From: Sinonovacula constricta
Lineage: Eukaryota; Mollusca; Bivalvia; Cardiida; Solecurtidae
Assembly: GCA_007844125.1 (NCBI GenBank)
Contig: CM017570.1
Location: forward strand, 51,812,609-51,876,608
Direction of reading: 5' to 3'
Length of the DNA: 64,000 nucleotides
Positions 1-14,900 of this stretch are shown here, piece by piece; within the stretch, counting starts at the first letter, position 1, and every line of letters starts with the position of its first letter. The notes beneath the pieces are model-generated. The model saw only the letters and a list, made by a program, of their open reading frames with translations. It was not told where the DNA came from and did not search any database. The translations under genes and the position numbers were made by a program.

Positions 1-504
1 GCAATCACATACTGCAAAGAATATATTTTTACCATAGCTAGAAATTTAATTTTATATAACATAACATATTTATCATTTGAAATATTATTGTTAATTAAGG
101 TTTAAATTTACCTACAAACTTACAATCTCTGGGTTAATGAAGGTCCAAATCATTAAAATAGAGAAAAAAACAGAATTTCAACTCACCAAGGATATATACT
201 ATATGAATATGGAAAGATTATTTTCAGATATGTGCACAGAAAAATCCAATAAACTCCTTCATTTTAAAACCATACCATTATTTGTGATGTCTTGCATTAC
301 ACATCGTTATAACTTTGGTCAAATTTGTTTAATATTTATAAGTTTATCAATATTTTATTATGGTTTGATGACATGAATACATGGAAAGTATTCAAATAAA
401 GCAGTAAAACAATGACATTCCTATACCTTTATAATTTAACTTGTGAGACTGGACACATATTTTCTGATATGCATAATATATCAAACTGTTATGCAGTGTT
501 TTCG
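1..504. other. No feature seen
   Basis: AT-rich single-copy sequence with only chance short open frames. Confidence 0.5.
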
Positions 505-776
505 GATTTGCCGGCATTTTTGCCGATATTGTGCAGCAACATTTCTATCAAATCACAGGGGCACTTATGAGGTGCCCATGGACTGAACCCGGTCGGTCCA
601 TTATACTGACACCGAAGAGTCAGGCGTAATGCTGTCCCCTAAGCCCCGAGCGTTAGGAGGGAAGCCACTACTACCAACTTTAAAGTCTTTGGTTTGACCT
701 GACCAGGGTTTGAACCGCGACCTCCCAATCCGCAAGCCGGTGTTCTACCAGTTGAGCTATTGCATGCAGTGTTTAG
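505..776 (-). mobile_element. tRNA-derived SINE, family 1
   Basis: The minus strand starts GCAATAGCTCAACTGGTAGA (A box) and continues with GGTTCAAACC (B box), then CAAAGACTTTAAAGTTGG and a tail ending in GGCAAAAATGCCGG. The same order is found at 38,352 on the other strand. It is not a tRNA gene: the cloverleaf is damaged and a long tail follows. Confidence 0.85.
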
Positions 777-794
777 GTGCTTACAGCCTTTGTG

Positions 795-912
795 ATTAGA
801 TTAGTTTGAACCTATTTATTTATAGTCGATTGGGAAAAAAATTTCTTCAACTTACATAAATTCCTCCTTACAGAGTACCTGGAACAGTGTGCAGTAAATA
901 GTCTTGCTCAAG
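795..912 (-). mobile_element. SINE family 2, 3' fragment
   Basis: Reverse complement matches 32,940-33,070: GAGCAAGACTATTTACTGCA, then AATTTATGTAAGTTGAAGAA and CCCAATCGACTATAAATA. The tRNA-like head is missing. Confidence 0.78.
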
Positions 913-2660
913 AACTTCCAAGCCTTAAAATGGAAACATGACACAGTAACTTTATTCACAAATTTGTGTGAAAAAGGCAGGTCATTTTATATTCAAAACT
1001 TGAGTGTGATTCATATCTTTTTGTTCTGACACAAGATTTGCTTTAAGATGACAATGGAGTTATTTTGTTGGGGTTTTTAGTTTATATAACATGACAATGT
1101 TATGTGTTTTCTGATAACCCATTTATAAGTTTGTCCTACTGGTCGGCATCAATAAAATGTACCTAATACACACACAACAGGTGTAATCTATCAAGTTATA
1201 AAACAACAAAATGGAAAGGTAGAGAAAATAAAACACACAAGGTAAGTTTCATCTTTTATTTGTATCAGTTTTATACATAAAAAATAACATACCCTAGCTA
1301 AATCCTTTCTAAACGCACATACATTGTGTAACAATCAACATTACAACTTGAATAAGAAAAGTATTCACTTTTTTTTTTTATTATTGTAACATACCTTTAT
1401 ATGGTATATTTTAAAAACGTTAAACCTTTCCCAAAATGCTGTTATAGTAAGAATTTTTACAGTAAATTATTTAACAAAAGCCTTCATGTATAAGGAATCA
1501 GTCTCCCACTGCATGGGTTTATACACCAGTTAGGCTAAAAATACTTCAAGTTAAAGTCTTCCAGCTGATCCTGGGTGCAATGGTCATTCTACCTGTGTGT
1601 GATACTTCTTTAACAATAATAATAATAGCTGAACAATGCCATTAGACCATAATCTCTACATTCTCAGTTGCATATCAAAACAAAATAATTCATGTAGTTG
1701 CTCTTTAAAATTGCTTAGCAAATAAACCATTTAAACATGTAATCAACATCATTTACATTTGATACAATTTGCACTTTCCTGATTGAACTACAAATGACAA
1801 CATGACAGAAATTATTTCATAATATCATTTCACAGCACAAAAACTGGATTACACCAACTTTGTAACTTCTGGACAAAGAGCATAAAAAGGTCATTTTTTA
1901 ATAGAATGCGACATCCAAAATACAAGAGTTCGTAATTATGTAGCGATTATGCAAGAAATAGTTTTCTGAAGATTTTATTATGCATGATTAAGAACCTGTT
2001 ATATTGGTTACATTTGAGTAACCTTTTTTTCACACAAAATCATAAGATTCAAGACATTTATCTCTGATATGATTAGTAGTTATATTTTTACATAACAGAG
2101 AACTATTTATGATCCTTTCATTCAGCTATACGTGGTGGAGGAGGACCCCATAATAAGCATGGGATTCAAACATGGAACTCTGAACCATGCAGTGACATCA
2201 ACACCACATGTCCAAGACCGTCGTTCAACTAGGTCAAGGTGCTCTTTTCATCTAAAGTATTACTCAACAAAATGGTTTCAGTATTTTCTATTTTTTATAT
2301 CGCTGCCTAACTGCTACTACACCAAGTTTTTCAATGAGGTATATTGCAATTTATCTGTGATGTACCTGCAATGGATGGTTCCTTAATTAACTGTATGTTA
2401 TGACTGTATATTGACTGGATTATCCTACCAGGATACCAGGAACCTACTTCACACATTCTTGTTTACAATATTGTTGAACTAAGTATGATTAGAAATGGAT
2501 ATACTATCAACAGTAGGGAGGAGGTGTGGAACTGTCCGCTAATGTAAGACATGTTATGAACTGTGACACTGTCTGACCGGGATCTACAGTTGTTTGGCCA
2601 GGGCAGATATATCCAGCATTAATGTGCTCAGCATAAACAACACTGTCCAGCAACTCCCCA
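913..2660. other. Downstream flank of PRPF3, no gene seen
   Basis: AT-rich with no convincing exon. A short SINE-like scrap (GGATTCAAACATGGAAC) is near 2,160-2,190. Part could be a longer PRPF3 3' UTR; nothing in the sequence decides this. Confidence 0.4.
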
Positions 2661-2667
2661 TTTATGA

Positions 2668-2673
2668 TTTATT
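2668..2673 (-). terminator. Probable PRPF3 poly(A) signal
   Basis: AATAAA on the minus strand, 85 bp past the stop codon, the first such hexamer downstream. Longer 3' UTRs cannot be excluded, since another AT-rich stretch with AATAAA-like words follows down to about 1,250. Confidence 0.5.
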
Positions 2674-2757
2674 CTCACGTCTTCTGTCAAGTAAGATAAC
2701 CCACAGTAACATCGTCATCTCCCAACTGTCCCAGAGTGATCACCCTTGTCTTTCCCC

Positions 2758-2913
2758 TCATCCCTGCTCTGAAGCACTCTCCAGGATGGCGCCACTGAAG
2801 GCTAAATCCCAGTAGGACTCAACTCCGTGTTTACGGAACTGTTCCCTTGCAAAGGCTTCTGTAGGGCAGACTTTAAATTTCATCTCTCCAAACACTCGAT
2901 TCAGAGTTGTGCC
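2758..2913 (-). CDS. PRPF3: PRPF3 exon 17: C-terminus and stop
   Basis: Residues 592-642 and TGA stop. [20 protein letters not shown], then [14 protein letters not shown], matches human [21 protein letters not shown] and GAEHYWDLAL. Acceptor CTTTCAG. The stop at 2,758-2,760 falls a few residues after the conserved block, like the family. Confidence 0.97.
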   Translation of the reverse strand, partial: GTTLNRVFGEMKFKVCPTEAFAREQFRKHGVESYWDLAFSGAILESASEQG

Positions 2914-5900
2914 CTGAAAGTAGATGGAACAGTTTTATAAATGTAGCGTTTTTCTCAAAATACAAGTAGTAAACTAAAAACTAATATACAGCATTTGAGG
3001 TCATCTATCTAACTACTTGCTCGAGAGGATGTTTAACAAATGTACATTGATCATGCACCCACTGTCCAATACTAAATTCAAAGTATTACTGAGGAAATAA
3101 TACCTGTATCCAATACGTACAGAGTTTTGTTTATTTGTTTGTAAAGATAAAATGTTAACTAAAAACTAAATCTATTTATAACAATTCACTAATAACAACT
3201 CAAAAGCTTAACTAAAATATCCTGATGGTTTACTGAACAATTATTTCCTGGGTGCAAGCATAAACAACTGATTGATCAGGTTTCCAAAACTCCATTTAAC
3301 TCTTAACAAATCAAGGCTTGACAAGGCTAAGACTCAACATGTCAGTTAAATTGTTACAGCTTCGTGTTTCAGACAGAATGTTGTGGAAAGTTTGATTGGA
3401 TGTGTTTACCAATGCACTGTGTGGAAAACAGACAAATGCATGGGAGCCGCAGACTAACGGTTAAATCATTTTCACTATCAGAATCAATAAATATCATTTA
3501 AAATTACACTGAGAAAAAATGCCTTCTCTAATAATGCAAACATAAAAATAAATCTTCTTCCTACCACAGCTATGGAATACAGTGTTTACTGAAAATTGTG
3601 TTCCAATGATATGCAGAGAAATTCACAATGAAAATAAACCAACCAAGTCTTTGTATTTGAATTAATTTAATCAATATAAAGTCTTATATAAACCAGTATC
3701 AGTGCATGAGTAAGAATCAAATTAAATTCATAAAAAATTTATATGAGCACCAATGACTCTCACTGTTTATGTAAGGTCTTAGGGATAAATAGGAAATTTT
3801 TAATAGCATATTACATAAGTATACATCTGGCCAAAAACTGTGCACAATTTTAACTGTTTACGGTAAAGCAGAGAAGCATACCTCCCACACCAGGACGCAT
3901 TTGTTTTTTGTTTCCGACTCCTCACCATCTTCATTATCTGAAATATAGAAGAACAGATATAATGATGGTACACTATAGACTGGTAGGATATAAACGGAAA
4001 TACAGAACAACAGAAATAACCTGAAATATAGGACAACAGATATAACAATGGTACACTATGGACCGGTAGGATATCATCTGAAATATAGGACAACAGATAT
4101 AACGATGGTACATTATGGACTGGTAGGATATAAACGGAAATACAGAACAACAGATATAACGATGGTACACTATGCACTGGTAGAATATCATCTGAAATAT
4201 AGGACAACAGAAATAACGATGGTACACTATGGACTGGTAGGATATCATCTGAAATAAAGGGCAAAAGATATAACAATGGTACACTATGCACTGGTAGGAT
4301 ATTATCTGAAATATAGAACAACAGATATAATGATGGTACATTATGGACTGGTAGGATATCATCTGAAATATAGAACAACAGATATAACGATGGTACACTA
4401 TGGACCGGTAGGATATCATCTGAAATATAGAACAACAGATATAACGATGGTACACTATGGACTGGTAGGATATTATCTGAAATATAGAACAACAGATATA
4501 ATGATGGTACACTATGGACCGGTAGGATATCATCTGAAATATAGGACAACAGATATAACGATGGTACACTATGGACTGGTAGGATATCATCTGAAATATT
4601 GAACAACAGATATAACAATGGTACACTATGGACTGGTAGGATATCATCTGAAATACAGAACAACAGATATAACGATGGTACACTATGGACCGGTAGGATA
4701 TCATCTGAAATATAGGACAACAGATATAACGATGGTACACTATGGACTGGTAGGATATCATCTGAAATATTGAACAACAGATATAACAATGGTACACTAT
4801 GGACTGGTAGGATATCATCTGAAATACAGAACAACAGATATAACGATGGTACACTATGGACCGGTAGGATATCATCTGAAATATAGAACAACAGATATAA
4901 CGATGGTACACTATGGACCGGTAGGATATCATCTGAAATATAGGACAACAGATATAACGATGGTACACTATGGACTGGTAGGATATTATCTGAAATATTG
5001 AACAACAGATATAACAATGGTACACTATGGACTGGTAGGATATCATCTGAAATACAGAACAACAGATATAACGATGGTACACTATGGACCGGTAGGATAT
5101 CATCTGAAATATAGAACAACAGATATAACGATGGTACACTATGGACTGGCAGGATATCATCTGAAATATAGAACAACAGATATAACAATGGTACACTATG
5201 GACTGGTAGGATATCATCTGAAATATAGAACAACAGATATAACGATGGTACACTATGGACCGGTAGGATATAAACGGAAATACAGAACAACAGATATAAC
5301 GATGGTACACTATGCACTGGTAGAATATCATCTGAAATATAGGACAACAGAAATAACGATGGTACACTATGGACTGGTAGGATATCATCTGAAATAAAGG
5401 GCAAAAGATATAACAATGGTACACTATGCACTGGTAGGATATTATCTGAAATATAGAACAACAGATATAACGATGGTACACTATGCACTGGTAGGATATC
5501 ATCTGAAATATTCGACAACAGATATAACGATGGTACACTATGGACCGGTAGATATAAACGGAAATACAGAACAACAGATATAACAATGGTACACTATGCA
5601 CTGGTAGGATATCATCTGAAATATAGAACAACAGATATAACGATGGTACACTATGGACCGGTAGGATATCATCTGAAATATAGAACAACAGATATAATGA
5701 TGGCACACTATGGACCGGTAGGATATCATCTGAAATATAGAACAGATATAACGATGGTACACTATGGACTGGTAGGATGTCATATGAAATATAGAACAGA
5801 TATAACGATGGTACACTATGGACTGGTAGGATATCATCTGAAATATAGAACAACAGATATAACGATGGTACACTATGGACCGGTAGGATATCATCCTAAA

Positions 5901-8900
5901 TATAGAACAACAGATATAACGATGGTACACTATGGACCGGTAGGATATCATCTGAAATATAGAACAACAGATATAACGATGGTACACTATGGACTGGTAG
6001 GATATCATCTGAAATATAGAACAACAGATATAACAATGGTACACTATGGACCGGTAGGATATCATCTGGAATACAGAACAACAGATATAACGATGGTACA
6101 CTATGGACTGGTAGGATATCATCTGAAATATAGAACAACAGATATAACAATGGTACACTATGGACTGGTAGGATATCATCTGAAATATAGGACAACAGAT
6201 ATAACAATGGTACACTATGGACCGGTAGGATATCATCTGAAATATAGAACAGATATAACGATGGTACACTATGGACTGGTAGGATGTCATCTGAAATATA
6301 GAACAGATATAACGATGGTACACTATGGACCGGTAGGATATCACCTGAAATATAGAACAACAGATATAACGATGGTACACTATGGACCGGTAGGATATCA
6401 TCTGAAATATAGAACAACAGATATAACGATGGTACACTATGGACTGGTAGGATATCATCTGAAATATAGAACAGATATAACGATGGTACACTATGGACCG
6501 GTAGGATATCATCTGAAATATAGAACAACAGATATAACGATGGTACACTATGGACTGGTAGGATATCATCTGAAATATAGAACAACAGATATAACAATGG
6601 TACACTATGGACCGGTAGGATATCATCTGGAATACAGAACAACAGATATAACGATGGTACACTATGGACCGGTAGGATATCATCTGAAATATAGGACAAC
6701 AGATATAACGATGGTACACTATGGACTGGTAGGATATCATCTGAAATATAGAACAACAGATATAACAATGGTACACTATGGACTGGTAGGATATCATCTG
6801 AAATATAGAACAACAGATATAACAATGGTACACTATGGACTGGTAGGATATCATCTGAAATACAGAACAACAGATATAACGATGGTACACTATGGACCGG
6901 TAGGATATCATCTGAAATATAGGACAACAGATATAACGATGGTACACTATGGACTGGTAGGATATCATCTGAAATATAGGACAACAGATATAACAATGGT
7001 ACACTATGGACTGGTAGGATATCATCTGGAATATAGAACAACAGATATAACGATGGTACACTATGGACTGGTAGGATATCATCTGAAATATAGAACAACA
7101 GATATAACAATGGTACACTATGGACCGGTAGGATATCATCTGAAATATAGAACAACAGATATAACAATGGTACACTATGGACCGGTAGGATATCATCTGA
7201 AATATAGAACAACAGATATAACAATGGTACACTATGGACTGGTAGGATATCATCTGAAATATAGAACAACAGATATAACAATGGTACACTATGGACCGGT
7301 AGGATATCATCTGGAATACAGAACAACAGATATAACGATGGTACACTATGGACCGGTAGGATATCATCTGAAATATAGAACAACAGATATAACGATGGTA
7401 CACTATGGACTGGTAGGATATCATCTGAAATATAGGACAACAGATATAACGATGGTACACTATGGACTGGTAGGATATCATCTGAAATATAGAACAACAG
7501 ATATAACAATGGTACACTATGGACTGGTAGGATATCATCTGAAATATAGAACAACAGATATAACAATGGTACACTATGGACTGGTAGGATATCATCTGAA
7601 ATACAGAACAACAGATATAACGATGGTACACTATGGACCGGTAGGATATCATCTGAAATATTGAACAGCAGATATAATGATGGTACACTATGGACTGGTA
7701 GGATATCATCTGAAATATAGGACAACAGATATAACGATGGTACACTATGGACTGGTAGGATATCATCTGAAATATAGGACAACAGATATAACAATGGTAC
7801 ACTATGGACCGGTAGATATAAACGGAAATACAGAACAACAGATATAACAATGGTACACTATGGACTGGTAGGATATCATCTGAAATACAGAACAACAGAT
7901 ATAACGATGGTACACTATGGACTGGTAGGATATCATCTGAAATATAGAACAACAGATATAACGATGGTACACTATGGACTGGTAGGATATCATCTGAAAT
8001 ATAGAACAACAGATATAACAATGGTACACTATGGACCGGTAGGATATCATCTGAAATATAGAACAACAGATATAACAATGGTACACTATGGACCGGTAGG
8101 ATATCATCTGAAATATAGAACAACAGATATAACAATGGTACATTATGGACTGGTAGGATATAAACGAAAATACAGAACAACAGATATAACGATGGTACAC
8201 TATGGACTGGTAGGATATCATCTGAAATACAGAACAACAGATATAACAATGGTACATTATGGACTGGTAGGATATAAACGGAAATACAGAACAACAGATA
8301 TAACGATGGTACACTATGGACCGGTAGAATATCATCTGAAATACAGAACAACAGATATAACAATGGTACATTATGGACTGGTAGGATATAAACGGAAATA
8401 CAGAACAACAGATATAACAATGGTACACTATGGACTGGTAGGATATCATCTGAAATACAGAACAACAGATATAACAATGGTACATTATGGACTGGTAGGA
8501 TATAAACGGAAATACAGAACAACAGATATAACGATGGTACACTATGGACTGGTAGGATATCATCTGAAATACAGAACAACAGATATAACAATGGTACATT
8601 ATGGACTGGTAGGATATAAACGGAAATACAGAACAACAGATATAACGATGGTACACTATGGACTGGTAGGATATCATCTGAAATACAGAACAACAGATAT
8701 AACAATGGTACATTATGGACTGGTAGGATATAAACGGAAATACAGAACAACAGATATAACGATGGTACACTATGGACCGGTAGGATATCATCTGAAATAC
8801 AGAACAACAGATATAATGATGGTACACTATGGACCGGTAGGATATCATCTGAAATACAGAACAACAGATATAACGATGGTACACTATGGACCGGTAGGAT

Positions 8901-11900
8901 ATCATCTGAAATACAGAACAACAGATATAATGATGGTACACTATGGGCAATAGGACTTAACTGTAATATGTAATAAACAAATTTCAAGTGTCCTATCTGA
9001 CAATTAAGGCAAAATAATGAAAATAAAGAAAAACATACAGATTTGCAAGAATGAGAAGCATACATATATTGGAATAATCATAGAAATGGTGTAAACATTG
9101 TTTTTATCAATTAAACAATAAACAAATGGTTCAGTCTAACCTAGCTTGCTATACACATACAATTAGATGAAGTAACCAGAAATACTGCCAGTAGCTGTGC
9201 AGCAAACAGTGCAGAGTTTGATCATACAGGTCACCTGAGGAGTTGGCTGATCTGTGTCTATTACAGTAGCCAAGGTGAGACAAATTGGTGCTAGGTAGAT
9301 CCCATGATCACATTTAAACACTTTGAACTGATGGTTTGATATTTAACATAGCGCCAATATTTCCAAACACTTCAATAAGAATGTGTCTGAAACTCGTACC
9401 ATTTGCCAAGGCTTGATAAATGTAACCAAAGCTTAACAAGCCTACCTTCCTTCTTGTTTTTCCTCTGCCTGTCTTCTGACCACTTGATTCTGTGCAGCAT
9501 CAACCGACGGAACTTTCTCTGTTGTTTTGGACCTGAAATGACAACATCACCAGTGTAAGTGTATGTTTGTAAATAATTGTCTAGCATTGGTTGTCACATT
9601 CCCCCTAGCCTGCTACACAAGGGACATCGTGAAAGTCCTCATAATAGGTCTATAGGTCTGCTTGCTCTGACTGATTTTTTATAAACTCACATTCCCTTAT
9701 AGTAAACTGCTCATCTTCATACAATGACATAAAGGATTCATAATTTACTCTTGGATTTATGTATATAACCACATGTAGTAAAGTTAGTATACCTATTTAT
9801 AGAGACTAAGCAGCTAATTGTATAGAAACTGATGGGACAGATCCTAGCAGTGTGATGGCTGATCTGGACTTACACTATTTGCCTAAGATTGATCACTTCA
9901 TACTTAAGAGGCAAAGAAATAGAATTGTGAACAACTAAAGTAACAGTTCTAGTCACAAGAATACTTTTTCAAGGCAAATGGGTTATCAGTTGTGCTCATA
10001 CTGTATAGTCATATGGCACTGTCCAGATATTAGTGGTGAAGGCACAAACAAATATCTGAATAGAAGTATAGTTTTAAAGCCATACAGCTGAATATACTTA
10101 CCACCCTCCATCTCTATGATAAAACAGTCCTTGAAGATCATCACAAGACCAATCATGTACTTACCACCCTCCACAACTATGATATAACAGTCCTTGATGA
10201 TCATCACAAGACCAATCATGTACTTACCACCCTCCACAACTATGATATTACAGTCCTTGAACAGCACCACAAGCCAGTCATGTACTTACCACCCTCCACA
10301 ACTATGATATTACAGTCCTTGAAGATCACCACAAGCCTTATCATGTACTTACCACCCTCCACAAATGATATTATATTCCTTTAAGATCACCACAAGCCTT
10401 ATCATGTACTTACCACCCTCCACAAATATGATATTATAGTCCTTTAAAATCACCACAAGCCTTATCATGTACCTACCACCCTCCACAACTATGATATTAG
10501 TCCTTGAAGAGCACCACGAGCCCCATCATGTACTTACCACCCTCCACAACTATGATATAATAGTCCTTTAAGATCACCACAAGCCAGTCATGTACTTACC
10601 ACCCTCAACAACTATGCTATTACAATCCTTGAACAGCACCACAAGCACTATCATGTACTTACCACCCTCAACAACTACGCTATTACAGTCCTTGAACAGC
10701 ACTATGATCCCTGTCATGTACCTACCTCCCTCCACAACTATGATATTACAGTCCTTTAAGATCATCACAAGACCAATCATGTACTTACCACCCTCCACAA
10801 CTATGATATTACAGTCCTTGAAGAGCACCACGAGCCCCATCATGTACTTACCACCCTCCACAACTATGATATTACAGTCCTTAAACAGCACCACGAGCCC
10901 TATCATGTACTTACCACCCTCAACAACTATGATATTACAGTCCATGAACAGCACTATGATCCCTGTCATGTACCTACCACCCTCCACAACTATATTACAA
11001 TCCTTGAACAGCACCACAAGCCCTATCATGTACTTACCACCCTCCACAACTATGATATTACAGTCCATGAACAGCACTATGATCCCTGTCATGTATCGAC
11101 CACCCTCCACAACTATGATATTACAATCCTTGAACAGCACCACAAGCCCTATCATGTACTTACCTACCTCAACAACTATGATATTACAGTCCTTAAACAG
11201 CACCACAAGCCCTATCATGTACTTACCACCCTCCACAACTACAATATTACAGTCCTTAAACAGCACTATAATCCCTGTCACGTACCTACCACCCTCAACA
11301 ACTATGATATTACAGTCCTTGAACAGCACCACAAGCCCTGTCATGTACTTACCACCCTCCTCAACTATAATATTAGTCCTTAAACAGCACCACGAGCCCT
11401 ATCATGTACTTACCACCCTCAACAACTATAATATTACAGTCCTTAAACAGCACAACGAGCCCTATCATGTACTTACCACCCTCAACAACTATAATATTAC
11501 AGTCCTTAAACAGCACCACGAGCCCTATCATGTACCTACCACCCTCCACAACTATGATATTACAGTCCTTAAACAGCACCACAAGCCCTATCATGTACCT
11601 ACCACCCTCCACAACTATGATATTACAGTCCTTGAACAGCACCACAAGCCCTATCATGTACTTACCACTCTCAACAACTATGATATTACAGTCCTTGAAC
11701 AGCACCACAAGCCCTATCATGTACTTACCACCCTCCACAACTATAATATTACAGTCCTTAAACAGCACCACAAGCCAGTCATGTACTTACCACCCTCCAC
11801 AACTACAATAATCCAGTCCTTAAACAGCACTATGATCCCTGTCATGTACCTACCACCCTCCACAACTATGATATTATAGGCCTCGAACAGCACCACGAGC

Positions 11901-14900
11901 CCCATCATGTACTTACCATCTTCAACAACTATGATATTACAGTCCTTGAACAGCACCACAAGCCAGTCATGTACTTACCACCCTCCACAACTACAATATT
12001 ACAGTCCTTAAACAGTACTATGATCCCTGTCATGTACCTACCACCCTCCACAACTATGATATAACAGGCCTCGAACAGCACCACGAGCCCCATCATGTAC
12101 TTACCACCCTCCATCTCTATGATATTACAGTCCTTAAACAGCACCACAAGCCCTATCATGTACTTAAAGCCCTCAACAACTATGATACTACAGTCCTTGA
12201 ACAGCACCACAAGCCCTGTCATGTACTTACCACCCTCAACAACTATAATATTACAGTCCTTAAACAGCACCACAAGCCCTGTCATGTACTTACCACCCTC
12301 AACAACTATAATATTACAGTCCTTAAACAGCACCACGAGCCCTATCATGTACTTACCACCCTCAACAACTATGATATTACAGTCCTTGAACAGCACCACG
12401 AGCCCCGTCATGTACTTACCACCCTCCACAACTATGATATTACAGGCCTCGAACAGCACCACGAGCCCCATCATGTACTTACCACCCTCCATCTCTATGA
12501 TATTACAGTCCTTAAACAGCACCACAAGCCCTGTCATGTACTTACCACCCTCCATCTCTATGATATTACAGTCCTTAAACAGCACCACAAGCCCTGTCAT
12601 GTACTTACCACCCTCCACAACTATAATATTACAGTCCTTAAACAGCACCACGAGCCCTATCATGTACCTACCACCCTCCACAACTATGATATTACAGTCC
12701 TTAAACAGCACCACGAGCCCTATCATGTACCTACCACCCTCCACAACTATGATATTACAGTCCTTGAACAGCACCACAAGCCCTATCATGTACTTACCAC
12801 CCTCAACAACTATGATATTACAGTCCTTGAACAGCACCACAAGCCCTATCATGTACTTACCACCCTCAACAACTATGATATTACAGTTCTTGAACAGCAC
12901 CACAAGCCCTATCATGTACTTACCACCCTCAACAACTATGATATTACAGTCCTTGAACAGCACCACGAGCCCCGTCATGTACTTACCACCCTCAACAACT
13001 ATGATATTACAGGCCTCGAACAGCACCACGAGCCCCATCATGTACTTACCACCCTCCATCTCTATGATATTACAGTCCTTAAACAGCACCACAAGCCCTG
13101 TCATGTACTTACCACCCTCAATCTCTATGATATTACAGTCCTTAAACAGCACCACAAGCCCTGTCATGTACTTACCACCCTCCACAACTATAATATTACA
13201 GTCCTTAAACAGCACCACGAGCCCTATCATGTACCTACCACCCTCCACAACTATGATATTACAGTCCTTAAACAGCACCACGAGCCCTATCATGTACCTA
13301 CCACCCTCCACAACTATGATATTACAGTCCTTGAACAGCACCACAAGCCCTATCATGTACTTACCACCCTCAACAACTATGATATTACAGTCCTTGAACA
13401 GCACCACAAGCCCTATCATGTACTTACCACCCTCCACAACTATAATATTACAGTCCTTAAACAGCACCACAAGCCAGTCATGTACTTACCACCCTCCACA
13501 ACTACAATATTACAGTCCTTAAACAGCACTATGATCCCTGTCATGTACCTACCACCCTCCACAACTATGATATTACAGGCCTCGAACAGCACCACGAGCC
13601 CCATCATGTACTTACCACCCTCAACAACTATGATATTACAGTCCTTGAACAGCACCACAAGCCAGTCATGTACTTACCACCCTCCACAACTACAATATTA
13701 CAGTCCTTAAACAGCACTATGATCCCTGTCATGTACCTACCACCCTCCACAACTATGATATTACAGGCCTCGAACAGCACCACGAGCCCCATCATGTACT
13801 TACTACCCTCCATCTCTATGATATTACAGTCCTTAAACAGCACTACAAGCCCTATCATGTACTTAAAGCCCTCAACAACTATGATACTACAGTCCTTGAA
13901 CAGCACCACAAGCCCTGTCATGTACTTACCACCCTCGACAACTATAATATTACAGTCCTTAAACAGCACCACAAGCCCTATCATGTACTTACCACCCTCA
14001 ACAACTATGATATTACAGTCCTTGAACAGCACCACGAGCCCCGTCATGTACTTACCACCCTCCACAACTATGATATTACAGGCCTCGAACAGCACCACGA
14101 GCCCCATCATGTACTTACCACCCTCCACAACTATGATATTACAGTCCTTGAACAGCACCACGAGCCCTGTCATGTACTTACCACCCTCCACAACTATGAT
14201 ATTACAGTCCTTGAACAGCACGAGCCCTGTCATGTACTTACCACCCTCCACAACTATAATATTACAGTCCTTAAACAGCACCACGAGCCCCGTCATGTAC
14301 AGCTGCTTGGCATTGGTCTCCACCTTAAACTTTTTGGACGGGCTGCTCAGGTCATTTACTCTGGAATATTGAGAACCTTTGAGTTATAGTAGCAAAGACC
14401 TATCAACAGTAAGACAGGGAACATGTAACCAGAGATAATCATATATGAAACTAACAACAGGTATATTAAGTTGCATTTGTAGTCTGTTTGCAGCGATGGG
14501 GGTTGAGTTCATTGTATCATTAGGTATATGATGTTTAGATAGAATTCTGGTAGAGACTCAGTAATGTGCAAGACTGCCACTAGAAATCAGATTAGTTCTG
14601 TTTGCTAGTACTTCTAGTGCACAGCAGGTTAGCAGGAAAACCTTCCCAAATAGAAGTTCTTGCACTGACCGGGATTCAAACACAGGGGTTCTAGAGGCTA
14701 CAAGTCAGCGACAGTAACTGCTCTTCCACAGGTGCCCCTGATCAAGATTAGTTCAACAGCTGTTTGAAGTACCTGTATTTTTGTGCATAGGTCTTATGTT
14801 TGGTTTCAAATAAAAAATGACAATATATCTGAGTTCATATGTGAGGAGGGGTAAAAAGCATAAAAATAGTTAAAAAATTATATATATAGGACAAAATATA

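Noticed and set aside
5538..9065. 1,175-codon open frame (and 300-700-codon frames on both strands) across the 57-bp array
   Set aside because: The unit length is divisible by three and has no stops in several frames, so long frames on both strands arise by themselves. The array is intron 15 of PRPF3.
11929..13470. 513-codon repeat protein on the minus strand (and 475 codons on the plus strand)
   Set aside because: By-product of the 63-bp array. The minus frame does match the exon 14 end, which reveals the array's origin, but each unit holds a donor and it is read as intron.
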